This document shows positions 28,855 to 39,728 of a stretch of DNA of 64,000 bases, piece after piece (position 1 is the first letter of the stretch; every line of letters begins with the position of its first letter). The position numbers and the translations under genes are program-made. The notes below the pieces were generated by a model. The model saw nothing but the letters and a program-made list of their open reading frames with translations. It was not told where the DNA came from and ran no database searches. This DNA comes from Fagopyrum homotropicum. Its lineage: Eukaryota > Streptophyta > Magnoliopsida > Caryophyllales > Polygonaceae. The stretch covers positions 89,834,560 through 89,898,559 of the forward strand of contig BSWB01000002.1 of the NCBI GenBank assembly GCA_033239125.1. Direction: 5' to 3'.

Positions 28855-29450
28855 GTCTCAATGATCCTTTCACAATCAAATTGCAAAAACACTTGTTTTT
28901 CTAGCTTCTACACAACTTAGGTTAGTATAGAATATGATACGAAATGTATGATATGTAGGATGATGAATATATATGAGAAAATATTTCTTTTTCTTTGTTT
29001 TTCTTTTGTGTTCCTTGGCTGACGTTTTGTGGAAGAAAATAGGAGAGAGGAATGAAATTAAAAATTGAAAAGAAATAAGAGATAACTAACTAGAAGTAGT
29101 CTCTTGTTGTTGCTACAAATAAGGAGCTTTTGTGGCCTCTCTCTCTCCTACTTGCAACGACTGATTTGTTTTGGAGAGTGGTCCCCCTTCTTTTTTTTTG
29201 AACGGTTATTTGCCAAGAGGATGCAGCTGGACGTTTTGGATGAACAATGGCTGATGAAGGTGATGTAGAATGGCTGGAAAATGTCTGTTTTGGCTTGGCT
29301 TTCTCTCTTCTCCAATAAACACAAGAAACAAAGCAAATTAGACTCAAATAGACTCTTAAGATGAAGCAAATGACTCAAACAAAGAAAAGACTCAAAGAAG
29401 ATACTCAAACCGTCAATGGTGATGGCTGATTCCGGACTCGTAATCAACTA
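28855..29450 (-). other. C2 leader, right part
   Basis: Continues the C leader after the B1 insertion; matches 19714-20309. The first five bases GTCTC are the right target-site copy of B1. No gene. Confidence 0.85.
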
Positions 29451-29462
29451 GCTCTGATACCA
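29451..29462 (-). other. Primer-binding site, tRNA-iMet (C2)
   Basis: GCTCTGATACCA on the plus strand, three bases from the C2 LTR. Confidence 0.9.
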
Positions 29463-29465
29463 CTT

Positions 29466-30437
29466 TGATGCGGGTTGGGGCCGCAAATGACTAGATCTAG
29501 ATTGGGAATCCTTGAAGACCAACAATGGACGTTTTCCTTGACAAATGGCACGCAAAATCAGATTGTTTAGAACCAGAAATGACGTTGGACATAAGGGAAG
29601 AAAGAGAATGAAATGGAACGTGGAATGTTTGGTAGAAGTAGATCCAAAAGAACCAAACGACTCCCTTACAAGAACCTTGATCAGATTGATCAAAACCCAA
29701 GCAAGATGATGCCTTCAACCCTTTCTTCTATAACCTTACACAAGCCTTCAATGGAGACAAGCACAAGGAGGGACTAGTATTGACTAGTAGCACCAATCTC
29801 TAAAGAGATTAACACACACAAGAACAATCTAGCAAGGATTCACAACAATTCAATCAATGGCTCACTTTATTGATTGAATTTTCTGAATAGGAACAATAGC
29901 TCTCAACGAGACGGTTTATCAAGTTTTGCTAAAATCTATCTAATCTGGAAAGAAGCTAAGGGAGGCTTTTTATATGCCTAGAAAGCCTCCTATCTAAAAA
30001 AAGGAAAAACATTTGTGAAAAAGTCAATAAAACAAATAAAACAACTAAAAACAAATAAAAATAACCCTTAAAATGTTTTGAACCTAAAGGTTATAAAAAG
30101 TCTTTCATTTTATACCAAAAGATGATATAAAATACAAAAGAAGCTCCAAAAGCCTCAATCTTCCATTTCTTGCAATTCCGGAACAAGTGTCTCTTCTTTG
30201 CTTTTGCATGGCTCCAAATCACGTGTGCATTGTCTCCCTTCCACGTCCAAGTCATCGGGAATCATCATTAACGTGACTAAGGAAGCCTTAGTCAGCAATG
30301 GATCGTCAATGGTCTCCTTAGGAGCTAAGGACACCAACAAGTTGGACACCTCCTCTTGAATTGCTCTTGCCCTTGATCTAGTGATTGGCCCTTGCATTGT
30401 AGGACTAGTAGGGGCTGTTGGTGATGGTCCCTCATTA
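29466..30437 (-). repeat. Family C LTR, complete (C2 5' LTR)
   Basis: 972 bp; the outer end reads CTCATTA, one change from CTCATCA in the other C LTR. It is very similar throughout to 13846-14816. TATA at 29967-29974. The outer flank TGGTC (30438-30442) belongs to a family D LTR, so the C array was inserted in a D element. Confidence 0.92.
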
Positions 30438-30965
30438 TGGTCCATGAAGCTCAACCAAGTCCACCTTCATCAAGTCTAAGGACCATCTTGTGGATCAGCA
30501 ACGAACACATCCCAACCAAGATGATTAATGGAGCTTAAATTTTATTTCTAGTTGCTGGGCAGGCCTTGGGACGCATTTCAAAGGACATACGGAGGCCTTG
30601 AAATCAGATACAAGGGGTTTCACGTGTGTGCATGTGCATGGCTGGAACATTCATTTAAGTATGTGGACGTGAGATGCTGAATTGGAGAGTTTAATTAGGC
30701 CCAATTGTGTTCTATATTTGCTCGGATTTATTTAACTCTCTTTAAATGTAATTATTGTAATTAGTTTCTTTTTTCTATTTTAGAAGAAAAGGCCTAGGAT
30801 GTATATAAAGCCTTTTCTCTCTTCTTTTGTAATTTATAAAAGTTTTATTGAGAGCATTTCAGAATTGAATCCAAGAGAATTCAATCATTCTTGTCTCGTG
30901 AGTTTGTGTGTGTGATCTGGCTTTCTCGTTCTTGTGTATGTCAATCTCCTTCGGGATTGGTGTTG
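30438..30965 (+). repeat. Family D LTR fragment
   Basis: Matches 54723-55261 of the D LTR, in the plus direction, including the TATATAAA box. The left end is cut by the C array and the right end by A2. It is probably part of the 5' LTR of D1, whose body resumes at 50674. Confidence 0.87.
30802..30809 (+). promoter_or_regulatory. TATA box of D LTR fragment
   Basis: TATATAAA in GATGTATATAAAGCC, as in the D LTR at 55088-55095. Confidence 0.6.
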
Positions 30966-31351
30966 TGATGTAGGACCATCACATGGAAGATATCAAGGGC
31001 CCATTACTAGGGCAAGAGCTAAGGAGATCCAAGAAGTTACGTCAAGGGAAGTGCTATTGCTTGGCACCATGCGTGAACCATTTAACTTCAATGCATCATG
31101 TGTTAATCTCTTGGTGAATGCAGGAGGAGCAAGCAAGCAAAGGGAAGAGACCATGCAGACGTTGGACAACAAGAGCTGGATCATATAGCCACGCCAGCCG
31201 ATAAATCAAGCAAACAAGACAAGGACAAGGTGGGGAAGATGGACGAGCAAGCAAGCATAAGAAATGGGACAACAAGCATGATGCCATCAAGTCCGGAGTG
31301 GCTGGCAAGCTCGACGTTGCTCACGTCCCAGGCAACCCAAAAAGAGTAACC

Positions 31352-31511
31352 ATTTCCCTCAGTCGGATCATCCATTTGGGCTCTTAAAAAACGTCCAAAT
31401 CACTCATGGATCTGTTTTGAACAAGTCAGCCCATTTCCCTCAGCCGGATCATCCTTTTGGGCTCTAAAAAACGTCCAAACACTCATGGATCTGTTTTGAA
31501 TAAGTCAGCCT
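31352..31511 (+). repeat. About 80-bp tandem repeat in family A U3
   Basis: Two imperfect copies beginning ATTTCCCTCAG (31352 and 31433), each with GGATCATCC and CACTCATGGATCTG. It lies upstream of the TATA box. Also present in the A2 3' LTR (about 45178-45337) and as degraded copies in A1. Confidence 0.85.
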
Positions 31512-31630
31512 ATTTTGATGCAGTTAGTTTGTTTGTTAAGTTGTTAGCTACATTTGTGGAAGCTCTCTTGTTACCACCTTCCACCAATGTTTTAGTTTTC
31601 TTTTCTTTATTTTGTCTAGATAAAAGAGTC

Positions 31631-31638
31631 TATATATA
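31631..31638 (+). promoter_or_regulatory. TATA box of A2 5' LTR
   Basis: TATATATA following AGAGTC. Confidence 0.62.
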
Positions 31639-32025
31639 GTCTCTTTAGCTGCTGAGTAGGGTACATTTTTATTTGCTAAGAATTTCAGATTGTAATCATT
31701 CACAAAATCAATCAAAGAACAAGAGAGTTTTTGGTTGGCATTGTCGTTGTTTGCTTGGCTGAGCTTGTTCGTGTCAACCGGCTTCGGATTGGTGCTTCGA
31801 GCCTTCACGAGTCCCTCTTTGTGCTAGCGGGTCTAGGGCATTCACGAAGCGGGGTCTTGGCTCTTCAGCCTTGGTTCTTTTCGTTGACTCTCTTTGGTTA
31901 TTCTCAACATCCTTCTGCATCCATTCCATCTCCACGTTTCATTCCGCATCTGGATTCGCTTCGTTCAGCAGGATTCGGATCATTGTACCTAGATCGACTA
32001 ATCCACAGACTAATACCGTATCAGT

Positions 32026-32037
32026 TGGTATCAGAGC
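32026..32037 (+). other. Primer-binding site, tRNA-iMet (A2)
   Basis: TGGTATCAGAGC two bases after the LTR. Confidence 0.92.
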
Positions 32038-32687
32038 TCAGTTGGTACAATTGATCACTCCTTTCTTCTTTGTTAACCTTATTGCTTAACCAATTGGGGT
32101 TTAACTTGTGTTTGAAGTGTGCACAATCAAAAGCCAAGGGTTTCTTAGGGCCGGACAACATCTTGAGGAGAGGTAAACACAAAACAAAACAAAAAAAAGG
32201 AAACGAACGTGGCAATCAATTTCGGTAACCTTCTCCCCCACAAATCTCGTTGCAATCAATTTCGGTTACTTTCTCTCCCACAAATCTTTGACAAAGTCTA
32301 AGAGATCTTTCAAAAAAAAAAAAAAAAACAACACAAAAACGGCCGGACCTTCTATTAATCGACCATCAAGCACAAGGAAAAGTCCCCTCTTTGTGAGAAC
32401 TCCTTCAAACAACTCGTTCGTCATTCTAATCTCAAACCACCATACCTACACCAACCCAACGGTCAATACTCCGATTAGGGGTGTCTTGATCCATCTCCAA
32501 CACTAACATCAATTTCGGCAATTCTAGTTCCAAAGGGTTGCTAAGAAGGTTCGGAAATCGTGATCTTAAGGTGTTGGATCCTTACAACTCGAGCCGCCAG
32601 CTAGGCAATACCAACGAGAGAGTGAGCGATACACAAGTGAGATCTTTGTTTTCTAACCTAACCGGTTCTTTGTTTGTTTACTTGAGC
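32038..32687 (+). other. A2 5' leader
   Basis: Noncoding leader like that of A0, with the 40-bp tandem repeat (about 32212-32290) and an A17 run near 32312-32328. No gene. Confidence 0.72.
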
Positions 32688-34428
32688 ATGTCTAGGTCCC
32701 GAAGCCCCGGCAAGACTAGCAGCAAGACCATCACACCTGAGATGCTCAATCTATTGAAACAATTGTCCGATTCCGTAGCTAACCTATCCAAACAAGTGGA
32801 GTCTATGGAAGCACAAACCCCACCATCGCGGACACCACCTTTGAGAACCAACTAGGAGTTTGGCGGTCCTTCACACGTTACTAGAGAGCCGGATCATCCG
32901 GATCAAGGTAATTTACAGTCCAACGTCCTCCCTAATGCTTCTAACATGCCACCATTTGTTGATAACTTTCAGCGACGAAATGAAGCTCCTTTTGAGGATC
33001 ATACTTGGGAAGATTACAATCGACCATTCCAACAACCAAGGCGAGGACGAGAACGTGATAATCTACGGCCCTATCAAGAGCAAGATGGTCTCGGCAAAGT
33101 CAAAATTAAAATTCCCGTCTTTAAAGGAAAGTGTGATCCCGACGTCTACACGGAGTGGGAAACTAAAGTCGAGCAGATTTGGTTTTGTCATAACTTCAGC
33201 GAGCCTAGGAAGGTTCAGCTAGCCGCTCTCGAGTCCAAGGCTATGCCTTGGTATGGTGGGATCACGTAGTCAAAGAGAGACTGCGAACATTGGATCCTCA
33301 AATCACCACATGGGAGCATATGAAGGCACTAATGAGGGCTCTGTTCGTCCAACCTCACTATACCCGAGAGCTTCGACAACGGCTGGAAAATTTGAGACAA
33401 GGCTCTCTTAGCACTGAGGAAGCCTATACGAATATGCAAGTTGCTATGGTGAAGGCCAACGTTCTAGAGGATGAGGAAAATACAATGGCTAGGTATCTTC
33501 GTATTCTTAACTCTAATTTGGCTAATAAAGTTGATATGTATCCATACAACACCGTGGAGCAATTACTACACTTGGCCATCAAGGTGGAAAGGAAGACTAA
33601 GGTGCGAAACCGGGAACACAAGCCGCCTTATGGGACGTCCAACCTTGGAAATCACAAGGAAACCGGCTGCCTACCCACAGCAGGGATCAAGGAGGCCAGA
33701 AGGAAGAGAGAAAGTCGGCACCTATGAGCAAAGAAGGCCAACGAAGGTCTTCTACACCGTCCACTACACCACGATCCTTGAATGAGCCTTCAAGTGGTCA
33801 TCGAGGGAGTACTCCTACCTCTAACTCTAGAACTAGGGACATTGTGTGTTTTAAATGCCAAGGTAGAGGACACATGAGTAGGGAATGTCCTAATAGACGC
33901 ACTTTGATCGGAAATCATCTAGGAGAATATAAGAGTGAGGATGACGTGGAATTGGATGATGAAAATGCATTAATTGATGACCATGAGCAAAATGAGAATG
34001 ATGATTGCATTGAGTATGAACAAGGTGAATCTTTGATAGCTAGGAGAACTTTGCATGTTCAACTAGCACCTTGTGAAGATAACCAACGCAAAAATCTATT
34101 TCATACTAGGTGTAGTATTAAAGGAAAAGTGTGTAATGTGATAATTGATGGGGGAAGTTGTTGCAACATAGCTAGCACTGAAATGGTAAACAAATTACAA
34201 CTTCTTACATTTTATCACCCTAGGCCATATAAACTACATTGGATGAATGAGTGTGGAGAACTTAAGGTCAATAAGCAAACTAAGGTCAATATAACATTAG
34301 GATCATATGAGGATATTATTACATGTGATGTTGTGCCTATGAATGCTTGTCACTTGTTGCTTGGTCGTCCATGGCAATATGATAGGAAAGTTGTACATGA
34401 TAGGTTTTCTAATAAATATAGCTTTTAG
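32688..34428 (+). pseudogene. A2 gag-protease pseudogene
   Basis: Start 'MSRSRSPGKTSSK'. TAG at 32853 (TAT), one-base deletions near 33233 and 33642, then an open piece with knuckle 'CFKCQGRGHMSREC', acidic linker, protease 'VIIDGGSCCNIAS' and the post-protease 'LLLGRPWQYDRKV', ending at TAG 34426. The catalytic Asp of the protease is kept. Very like A0 in sequence. Confidence 0.87.
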
Positions 34429-36165
34429 TATAAAAGTAAAACTTTAACACTTAAACCTATGACACCTTTACAAATAGCCGAGTATTATGAGAACAAGAGG
34501 GTAGAGCAAGGAACCCCTCAAAAGCCTAAAACGACACGGCCTAAGAGTAAGGAGAACAAAACCCATCAAACACTTTTAGTACAACCAACAAGTAGCTATC
34601 TTGAGTCTAGGAATGAATATGTCACTAACTATGCTTCTATGGATGTGCTAATGATGAGTTTGTGTAAATCTCTAGTGACGGTGCCTCATGACTCTACGAT
34701 TCCACTTCCTAGTTCTATCCAGGGGCTGTTAGACGAGTTTAGGGACGTCTTTCCTGAGGAAGTTCCAGCTGGCTTGCCGCCCATTAGGGGCATTGAACAC
34801 CAAATAGATTTAATACCCGGAGCCACTCTTCCCAATAGACCCGCCTATAGGATGAACCCTACGGAAGCCCACGAAATTCAGAACCAAGTTCAAGACTTAC
34901 TAGATAAAGGGTATGTACGGGAAAGTCTTAGTCCTTGTGCCGTTCCCGTCCTGCTAGTACCCAAGAAGGATAATACTTGGAGAATGTGTATTGATTGTAG
35001 AGCAATCAATAACATTACTATCAAGTATAGACACCCGATTCCCCGCCTAGATGACATGCTTGATGAGTTACATGGAGCTACAATTTTCACTAAGATTGAC
35101 CTTAGGAGTGGCTACCATCAAATTAGAATAAGGGAAGGGGACGAATGGAAAACAGCTTTTAAAACCAAATTTGGTCTCTATGAGTGGCTAGTAATGACTT
35201 TTTGTTTAACTAATGCTCCTAGTACCTTCATGAGATTGATGAATCATATTTTGAGACCTTATATTGGTTTATTTGTTGTAGTCTACTTTGATGACATTCT
35301 TATCTATAGTAAGACTTTAAAGGAGCATGAAAATCATTTGAGAGATGTGCTTGCTACATTGCGTATAGAATACTTGTATGCTAATATTAAAAAAATGTGA
35401 TTTCTATACTAACCGAGTGATTTTCCTTGGTTTTGTAGTAAGTCCCAATGGTTTGCAAGAGGATGAGGATAAGGTGAAGGCAATCAATGAATGGCCCATT
35501 CCTAGGTCGGTTGGTGAAGTAAGGAGTTTCCTTGGCCTAGCTACATTCTATAGAAGATTTGTGAGGGATTTTAGTACCATTGCAACACCACTCACGGCCT
35601 TGACCAAAAAGAAGGTTCCTTTTGAGTGGAATGAACCTCAGCAAAGAGCATTTGAAGAACTCAAGAAACGTCTCACCCACGCACCACTACTCGCTCTACC
35701 GGACTTCACTAAACCCTTTGAGGTTGAATGCGACGCGTCCGGCATTGGTATTGGCGGCGTCCTTATGCAAGAAGGTAAGCCTCTAGCTTTCTTTAGTGAA
35801 AAATTGAAGGGTGCATGCTTAAACTATTCCACGTATGACAAGGAATTGTATGCCTTGTTTAGAGTACTCAAAACATGGCAACATTACCTTTGGCCCCAAG
35901 AGTTTGTTTTGAAAACCGATCATGATTCACTTAGACACTTTAGGAGCCAAGATAAGCTAGATAGGCGGCATGGTAGGTGGATGGAGTTCATTGAAACATT
36001 TCCTTACATTATCAAGTATAAGAAGGGAAAGGATAATGTCGTAGCGGATACCTTGTCTAGGAGATACACCTTAATCACCACCTTGGATTCTAGGATGTTA
36101 GGTTTTACTTATATTAAAGAATTATATGTGGATGATGCTGAATTTGGGAAGATATTTCATAGATG
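34429..36165 (+). pseudogene. A2 reverse transcriptase / RNase H pseudogene
   Basis: RT has 'KIDLRSGYHQIRI', a mutated 'MTFCLTNAPS' (PFG to TFC) and YFDDILIYS. The A7 run at about 35389-35396 shifts the frame, as in A0. RNase H is complete ('VECDASGIGIGGVL', 'YDKELYALF', 'VVADTLSRR'). The frame stays open into the integrase finger. Confidence 0.87.
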
Positions 36166-37604
36166 CACTACTCAAGGCCCTTATGTTAGGTTTTGCATAC
36201 CTAGATATTCCCTTAGGATCTTATTAGTGGAAGAAGCCCATAAAGGAGGTTCAATGGGGTATTTTGGGAGGGACAAAACTTATCACATGTTACAAACTCA
36301 CTTTTATTGGCCTCATATGTTAAGGGATGTAGAACACATGCTGAAGAGGTGCATTGAATGTCTTAAGGCCAAAGCTGGGTACAACCCCACGGGCTGTATA
36401 CACCATTACCGACGCCTAGTGGTCCTTGGGAAGATATAAGTATGGATTTCATTGTTGGACTACCTAGGAATAAGAAAGGAAGAGATTCCATTTTTGTGGC
36501 GGTAGATAGATTCTCTAAAATGGCACACTTTATTCCATGTCATAAAACTGATGATGCATATAATGTTGCTAACCTTTTCTTTAAGGAAATAGTGAGATTG
36601 CATGGAATACCTAAAACCATTGTTAGTGATAGAGATGTCAAGTTTTTGAGTTTCTTTTGGAAACGCTTTGGGGAAAAACGGGCACTAGATTACTATTCTC
36701 GACCTCTAGTCATCCCCAAACAGATGGGCAAACGGAAGTCACCAATAGGACCCTAACGACCCTCCTTAGAACCATGTTGAAAGATAACTTAAAAGAATGG
36801 GAAGACATGTTACCACATATCGAGTTTTCTTATAATCGCACCATGCATTCTTCCACTTCGTTATCACCTTTCAAATGTGTTTATGGATTTAACCCTTTAA
36901 CTCCTTTGGACTTATTACCGATTCCTCGAAAGGATCGAGTAGCTTTTGATGCTTTGGAACAGGCGGACTACATCAAGGAACTTCATGCCAAGACCAAGGC
37001 TACACTTGATAGGAAGGGCGTTGAAATTGCAGCTCAGAATAACAAAGGACGTCGGAAGATGGTTTTCCAGCCCGGCGACCTAGTTTGGCTACATCTAAGG
37101 AAAGAGCGGTTTCCGGCAAAACGCCATTCCAATCTAGCCCCATGGGGTGATGGACCATTCAAAGTCTTACACCGGATTAATGATAACGCATATGTGTTGG
37201 ACTTACCGGAAGAGTATGGATTTAGTACCACTTTTAATGTAGGAGATTTGAGCCCCTATGAAGGAGAGTCGGAACAAGATGAAAATTCGGGGTCGAATTC
37301 TTTCCAAGAAGGAGGAGATGATGTAGGACCATCACATGGAAGATATCAAGGGCCCATTACTAGGGCAAGAGCTAAAGAGATCCAAGAAGTTACGTCAAGG
37401 GAAGTGCTATTGCTTGGCACCATGCGTGAACCATTTAACTTCCATGCATCATGTGTTAATCTCTTGGTGAATGCAGGAGCAAGCAAGCAAAGGGAAGAGA
37501 CCATGCAGACGTTGGAACAACAAGAGTTGGATCATATAGCCATGCCAGCCAATAAATCAAGCAAACAAAACAAGGACAAGGTGGGGAAGATGGACGAGCA
37601 AGCA
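36166..37604 (+). pseudogene. A2 integrase and Pol tail pseudogene
   Basis: About 48 bases are missing near 36185 ahead of the HHCC finger. One-base deletions near 36377 and 36664 break the frame. The core retains 'ISMDFIVGLP', 'SDRDVKFLSF' and 'HPQTDGQTEV' in successive frames. From 36657 the frame is open through the GPF module, the PPT ('SFQEGGDD') and the LTR-encoded 'GPITRARAKEIQ' tail, then runs into the B2 LTR. The A2 tail lacks the 12-residue repeats. Confidence 0.85.
37305..37318 (+). other. Polypurine tract of A2
   Basis: CAAGAAGGAGGAGA just before the 3' LTR start TGATGTAGG, inside the Pol frame. Confidence 0.75.
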
Positions 37605-37605
37605 A
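37319..37605 (+). repeat. A2 3' LTR, left part
   Basis: First 287 bases of the family A LTR up to the B2 insertion. Its last five bases AGCAA are the left target-site copy of B2. Confidence 0.93.
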
Positions 37606-37841
37606 TGATGAAGGGTCATCCGAGCAAGCTCCATCTTCAACACCACAAGGAGCCCTAACAAGAGCTCAAGCCAAACGCCAAGCGGAGATGGATGCTATCT
37701 TTCTTGCCATGGTTCAAGAAGCTCACCCAAGCTCACCTCCAATGAGTCCAAGGCCCGTCATGATGCTTAGCCACATTGGGCCAGCCAAGAAGAAGTTGAA
37801 TGGAGCATAGGAGAGCCACACGTGTGCATGTGCATGGATGA

Positions 37842-37883
37842 AGGCGTGAGCAAGGAGGCGTGAGCAAGGAGGCGTGAGCAAGG
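37842..37883 (+). repeat. 14-bp tandem repeat, three copies
   Basis: AGGCGTGAGCAAGG repeated three times in the B2 5' LTR; the 3' LTR has fewer, altered copies. Confidence 0.85.
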
Positions 37884-38015
37884 CTAGCGTGAAGCTAGTT
37901 AGAGAGTGTTAAATAAAGCCTAGAATTAGTCTATTTTATGGTTTTATTTAAATCACTCTAAATTGTAATTATTGTATTTATTTCTTTTCTATTTTTGGAG
38001 AGAAGGTCTAGGTTG

Positions 38016-38023
38016 TATATAAA
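38016..38023 (+). promoter_or_regulatory. TATA box of B2 5' LTR
   Basis: TATATAAA within GTTGTATATAAACC. Confidence 0.65.
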
Positions 38024-38458
38024 CCTTTCTCTCTTCATTTTGTGGGACAGAATATGTTAAACACATTGCCTAAGTGCCAAATTGAACCCCTTTGAGTTCA
38101 GCCTCTTGTCTTATGAAAATTGTGGTGTTTGCATAGCTTTCTCGTTCTTGTGTGTGTCAATCTCCTTCGGGTTGGTGCTACAAGTCAAATTGAAGCAACC
38201 TCTGCGTGCCTTCGATAACTCTAGATCGATTGTGTGAAGTTGTAAGAAGCGGGGTCGAATCGTCATCGGTTTGGTTCTTGGATAATCGAATCCAAGGGTT
38301 CTATCGTTTGTTCCTTTCAGTTCTTCTTTCTTATTTCGTTTTCCCTCTTTGCTTTGCACGTTTTCCTTCATCTTTGTTTGCTGAATTTCGATTGCTTCTA
38401 TTCCAGAAAACAGGTTACTCGTCTAGATCCATTCTTCGCGGCTAATCCCCGTATTAAT

Positions 38459-38470
38459 TGGTATCAGAGC
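38459..38470 (+). other. Primer-binding site, tRNA-iMet (B2)
   Basis: TGGTATCAGAGC two bases after the LTR. Confidence 0.92.
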
Positions 38471-39728
38471 TAATTGACGTTCAACCTACAAAAAGAGTCG
38501 GTAAATCATTCAAAAACCAAAAGTGTCTCGTTTGTTTGTTTTGAGTCTATTGCCATTGTCATTTCTATTCCAAGTTTTTGATTGAACTAACGAGTTTGTT
38601 GCTTTGTTTGTGAATCTTGGACGCCGGCAACACTCCCACACCACGCCTACACCGCGCCTACTACCAGCCCTTGTGCCGACCACCACGCCGCCACCAGCCT
38701 TGTCCCACGTCCAAACACCACACTAAACAAACCCTAAATTTTCAAGAAAAAAAGAAGAAGGCTGATCCGTCCAGCCTATTTTCCAGCCCCTCTCTCTCTC
38801 CTCCACATTTTCAGCTTATTTTTTTGAATTTTCACCCTTGATTAGCTATTTACTTGGTCAACTCTATCCTCTTGCAACTAATTAGATTTTCTTAGCATTT
38901 TTGTTTTATTTTTCTTTAATTCCAGCAGTAAGTTAAAAAAAATAAAAAAAGAAAAGAAAATCCGAATTCAAAAAAAAAAAAGAAAGAAAGAAAAGAAAAA
39001 GAAAAGAAAGAGAAAAGAAATCAGCATTAGGATTCATTTCATTTCATTTCATTCTTGCTAGTTTATTCTTGTTTTATTTCATAGTTTGTAATAGTTGAAG
39101 TTGTGCTTGCTAAGTGTTATTGTTCAGCAACCAAAGAGGATTACAAAGGAGCTCATCTCACTCAAAAGTTGTGCTTGCTAAGTGTTATTGTTGATCAACC
39201 AAAAGGGACTACAAAGGAGCTCAACTCACTCAAAGGGACCAAGCCATTCACGCCTAGCCTAGCTTCACCCTAGCCTAGCCACGCCTTGGCCCTCGCCTAG
39301 CTCACTTCACTCGAGCCACGCCTTAGCCTTGACCAGCCTTCTACACACACCTTCGGTGTCCAAGGTTTGCTTGCTTAGGCTTGACGAGTAAGTTTTTTCA
39401 AGGCTTATCTTAAGTTCAAATTTTGAGTCTATACTCAGTTGCATATAATATTCGTGCAACTTGTCCTTTCCGTTTTGAGTCTTTTCTTCTCTTTTATTGA
39501 GTGAAACACGTTTTTAAGGTGATTGAAATCGAATGTCGCTTCTACTTTAAAGCTTTTGATTGGCTAAGTATTGAACTCACGTGAGGTTTTTGACTAATAC
39601 AAGACGAGCCATCAACAAGCTTGTTGAGCACCACTAGAGAGTGAGAGTTTGCTTTTGAGTGATACACTTGTGAGGCGTTTTTGTTTTAGCTAACCTAACA
39701 TGTTTGAGTATTTTAGTGTCTTTGAACA
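38471..39728 (+). other. B2 5' leader
   Basis: Leader matching B1, with the purine microsatellite (about 38935-39019) and the 68-bp repeat. No gene. Confidence 0.75.
39099..39234 (+). repeat. 68-bp tandem repeat in B2 leader
   Basis: Copies start at 39099 and 39167; same unit as in B1. Confidence 0.88.

Larger units (their letters stand above)
30966..32023 (+). repeat. Family A LTR, complete (A2 5' LTR)
   Basis: 1058 bp, TGATGTAGGACC to CCGTATCA. Pol-tail frame at the start ('GPITRARAKEIQ'), two 80-bp repeats in U3, and TATA at 31631. It lacks the 36-bp minisatellite of A1, A3 and A4. Confidence 0.94.
30966..37605 (+). mobile_element. Family A element A2 (first part; continues at 45082-45523)
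   Basis: Plus-strand copy inserted in a D LTR; left flank TGTTG (30961-30965). It has a 5' LTR, PBS, leader, gag-pol, PPT and a 3' LTR that starts at 37319 and is split by B2 at 37605/37606. The 3' LTR resumes at 45082 and is cut at 45523 by the C3 tip. Coding is broken by at least six frameshifts and several stops. Confidence 0.93.
37606..38456 (+). repeat. Family B LTR (B2 5' LTR)
   Basis: 851 bp, TGATGAAGGGTC to CCGTATTA (terminal ATCA changed to ATTA). It contains three 14-bp repeats at 37842-37883 and TATATAAA at 38016-38023. Confidence 0.92.

Noticed and set aside
37319..38456. Envelope-like gene downstream of pol
   Set aside because: No open frame between pol and the 3' LTR in any copy; pol itself enters the LTR.
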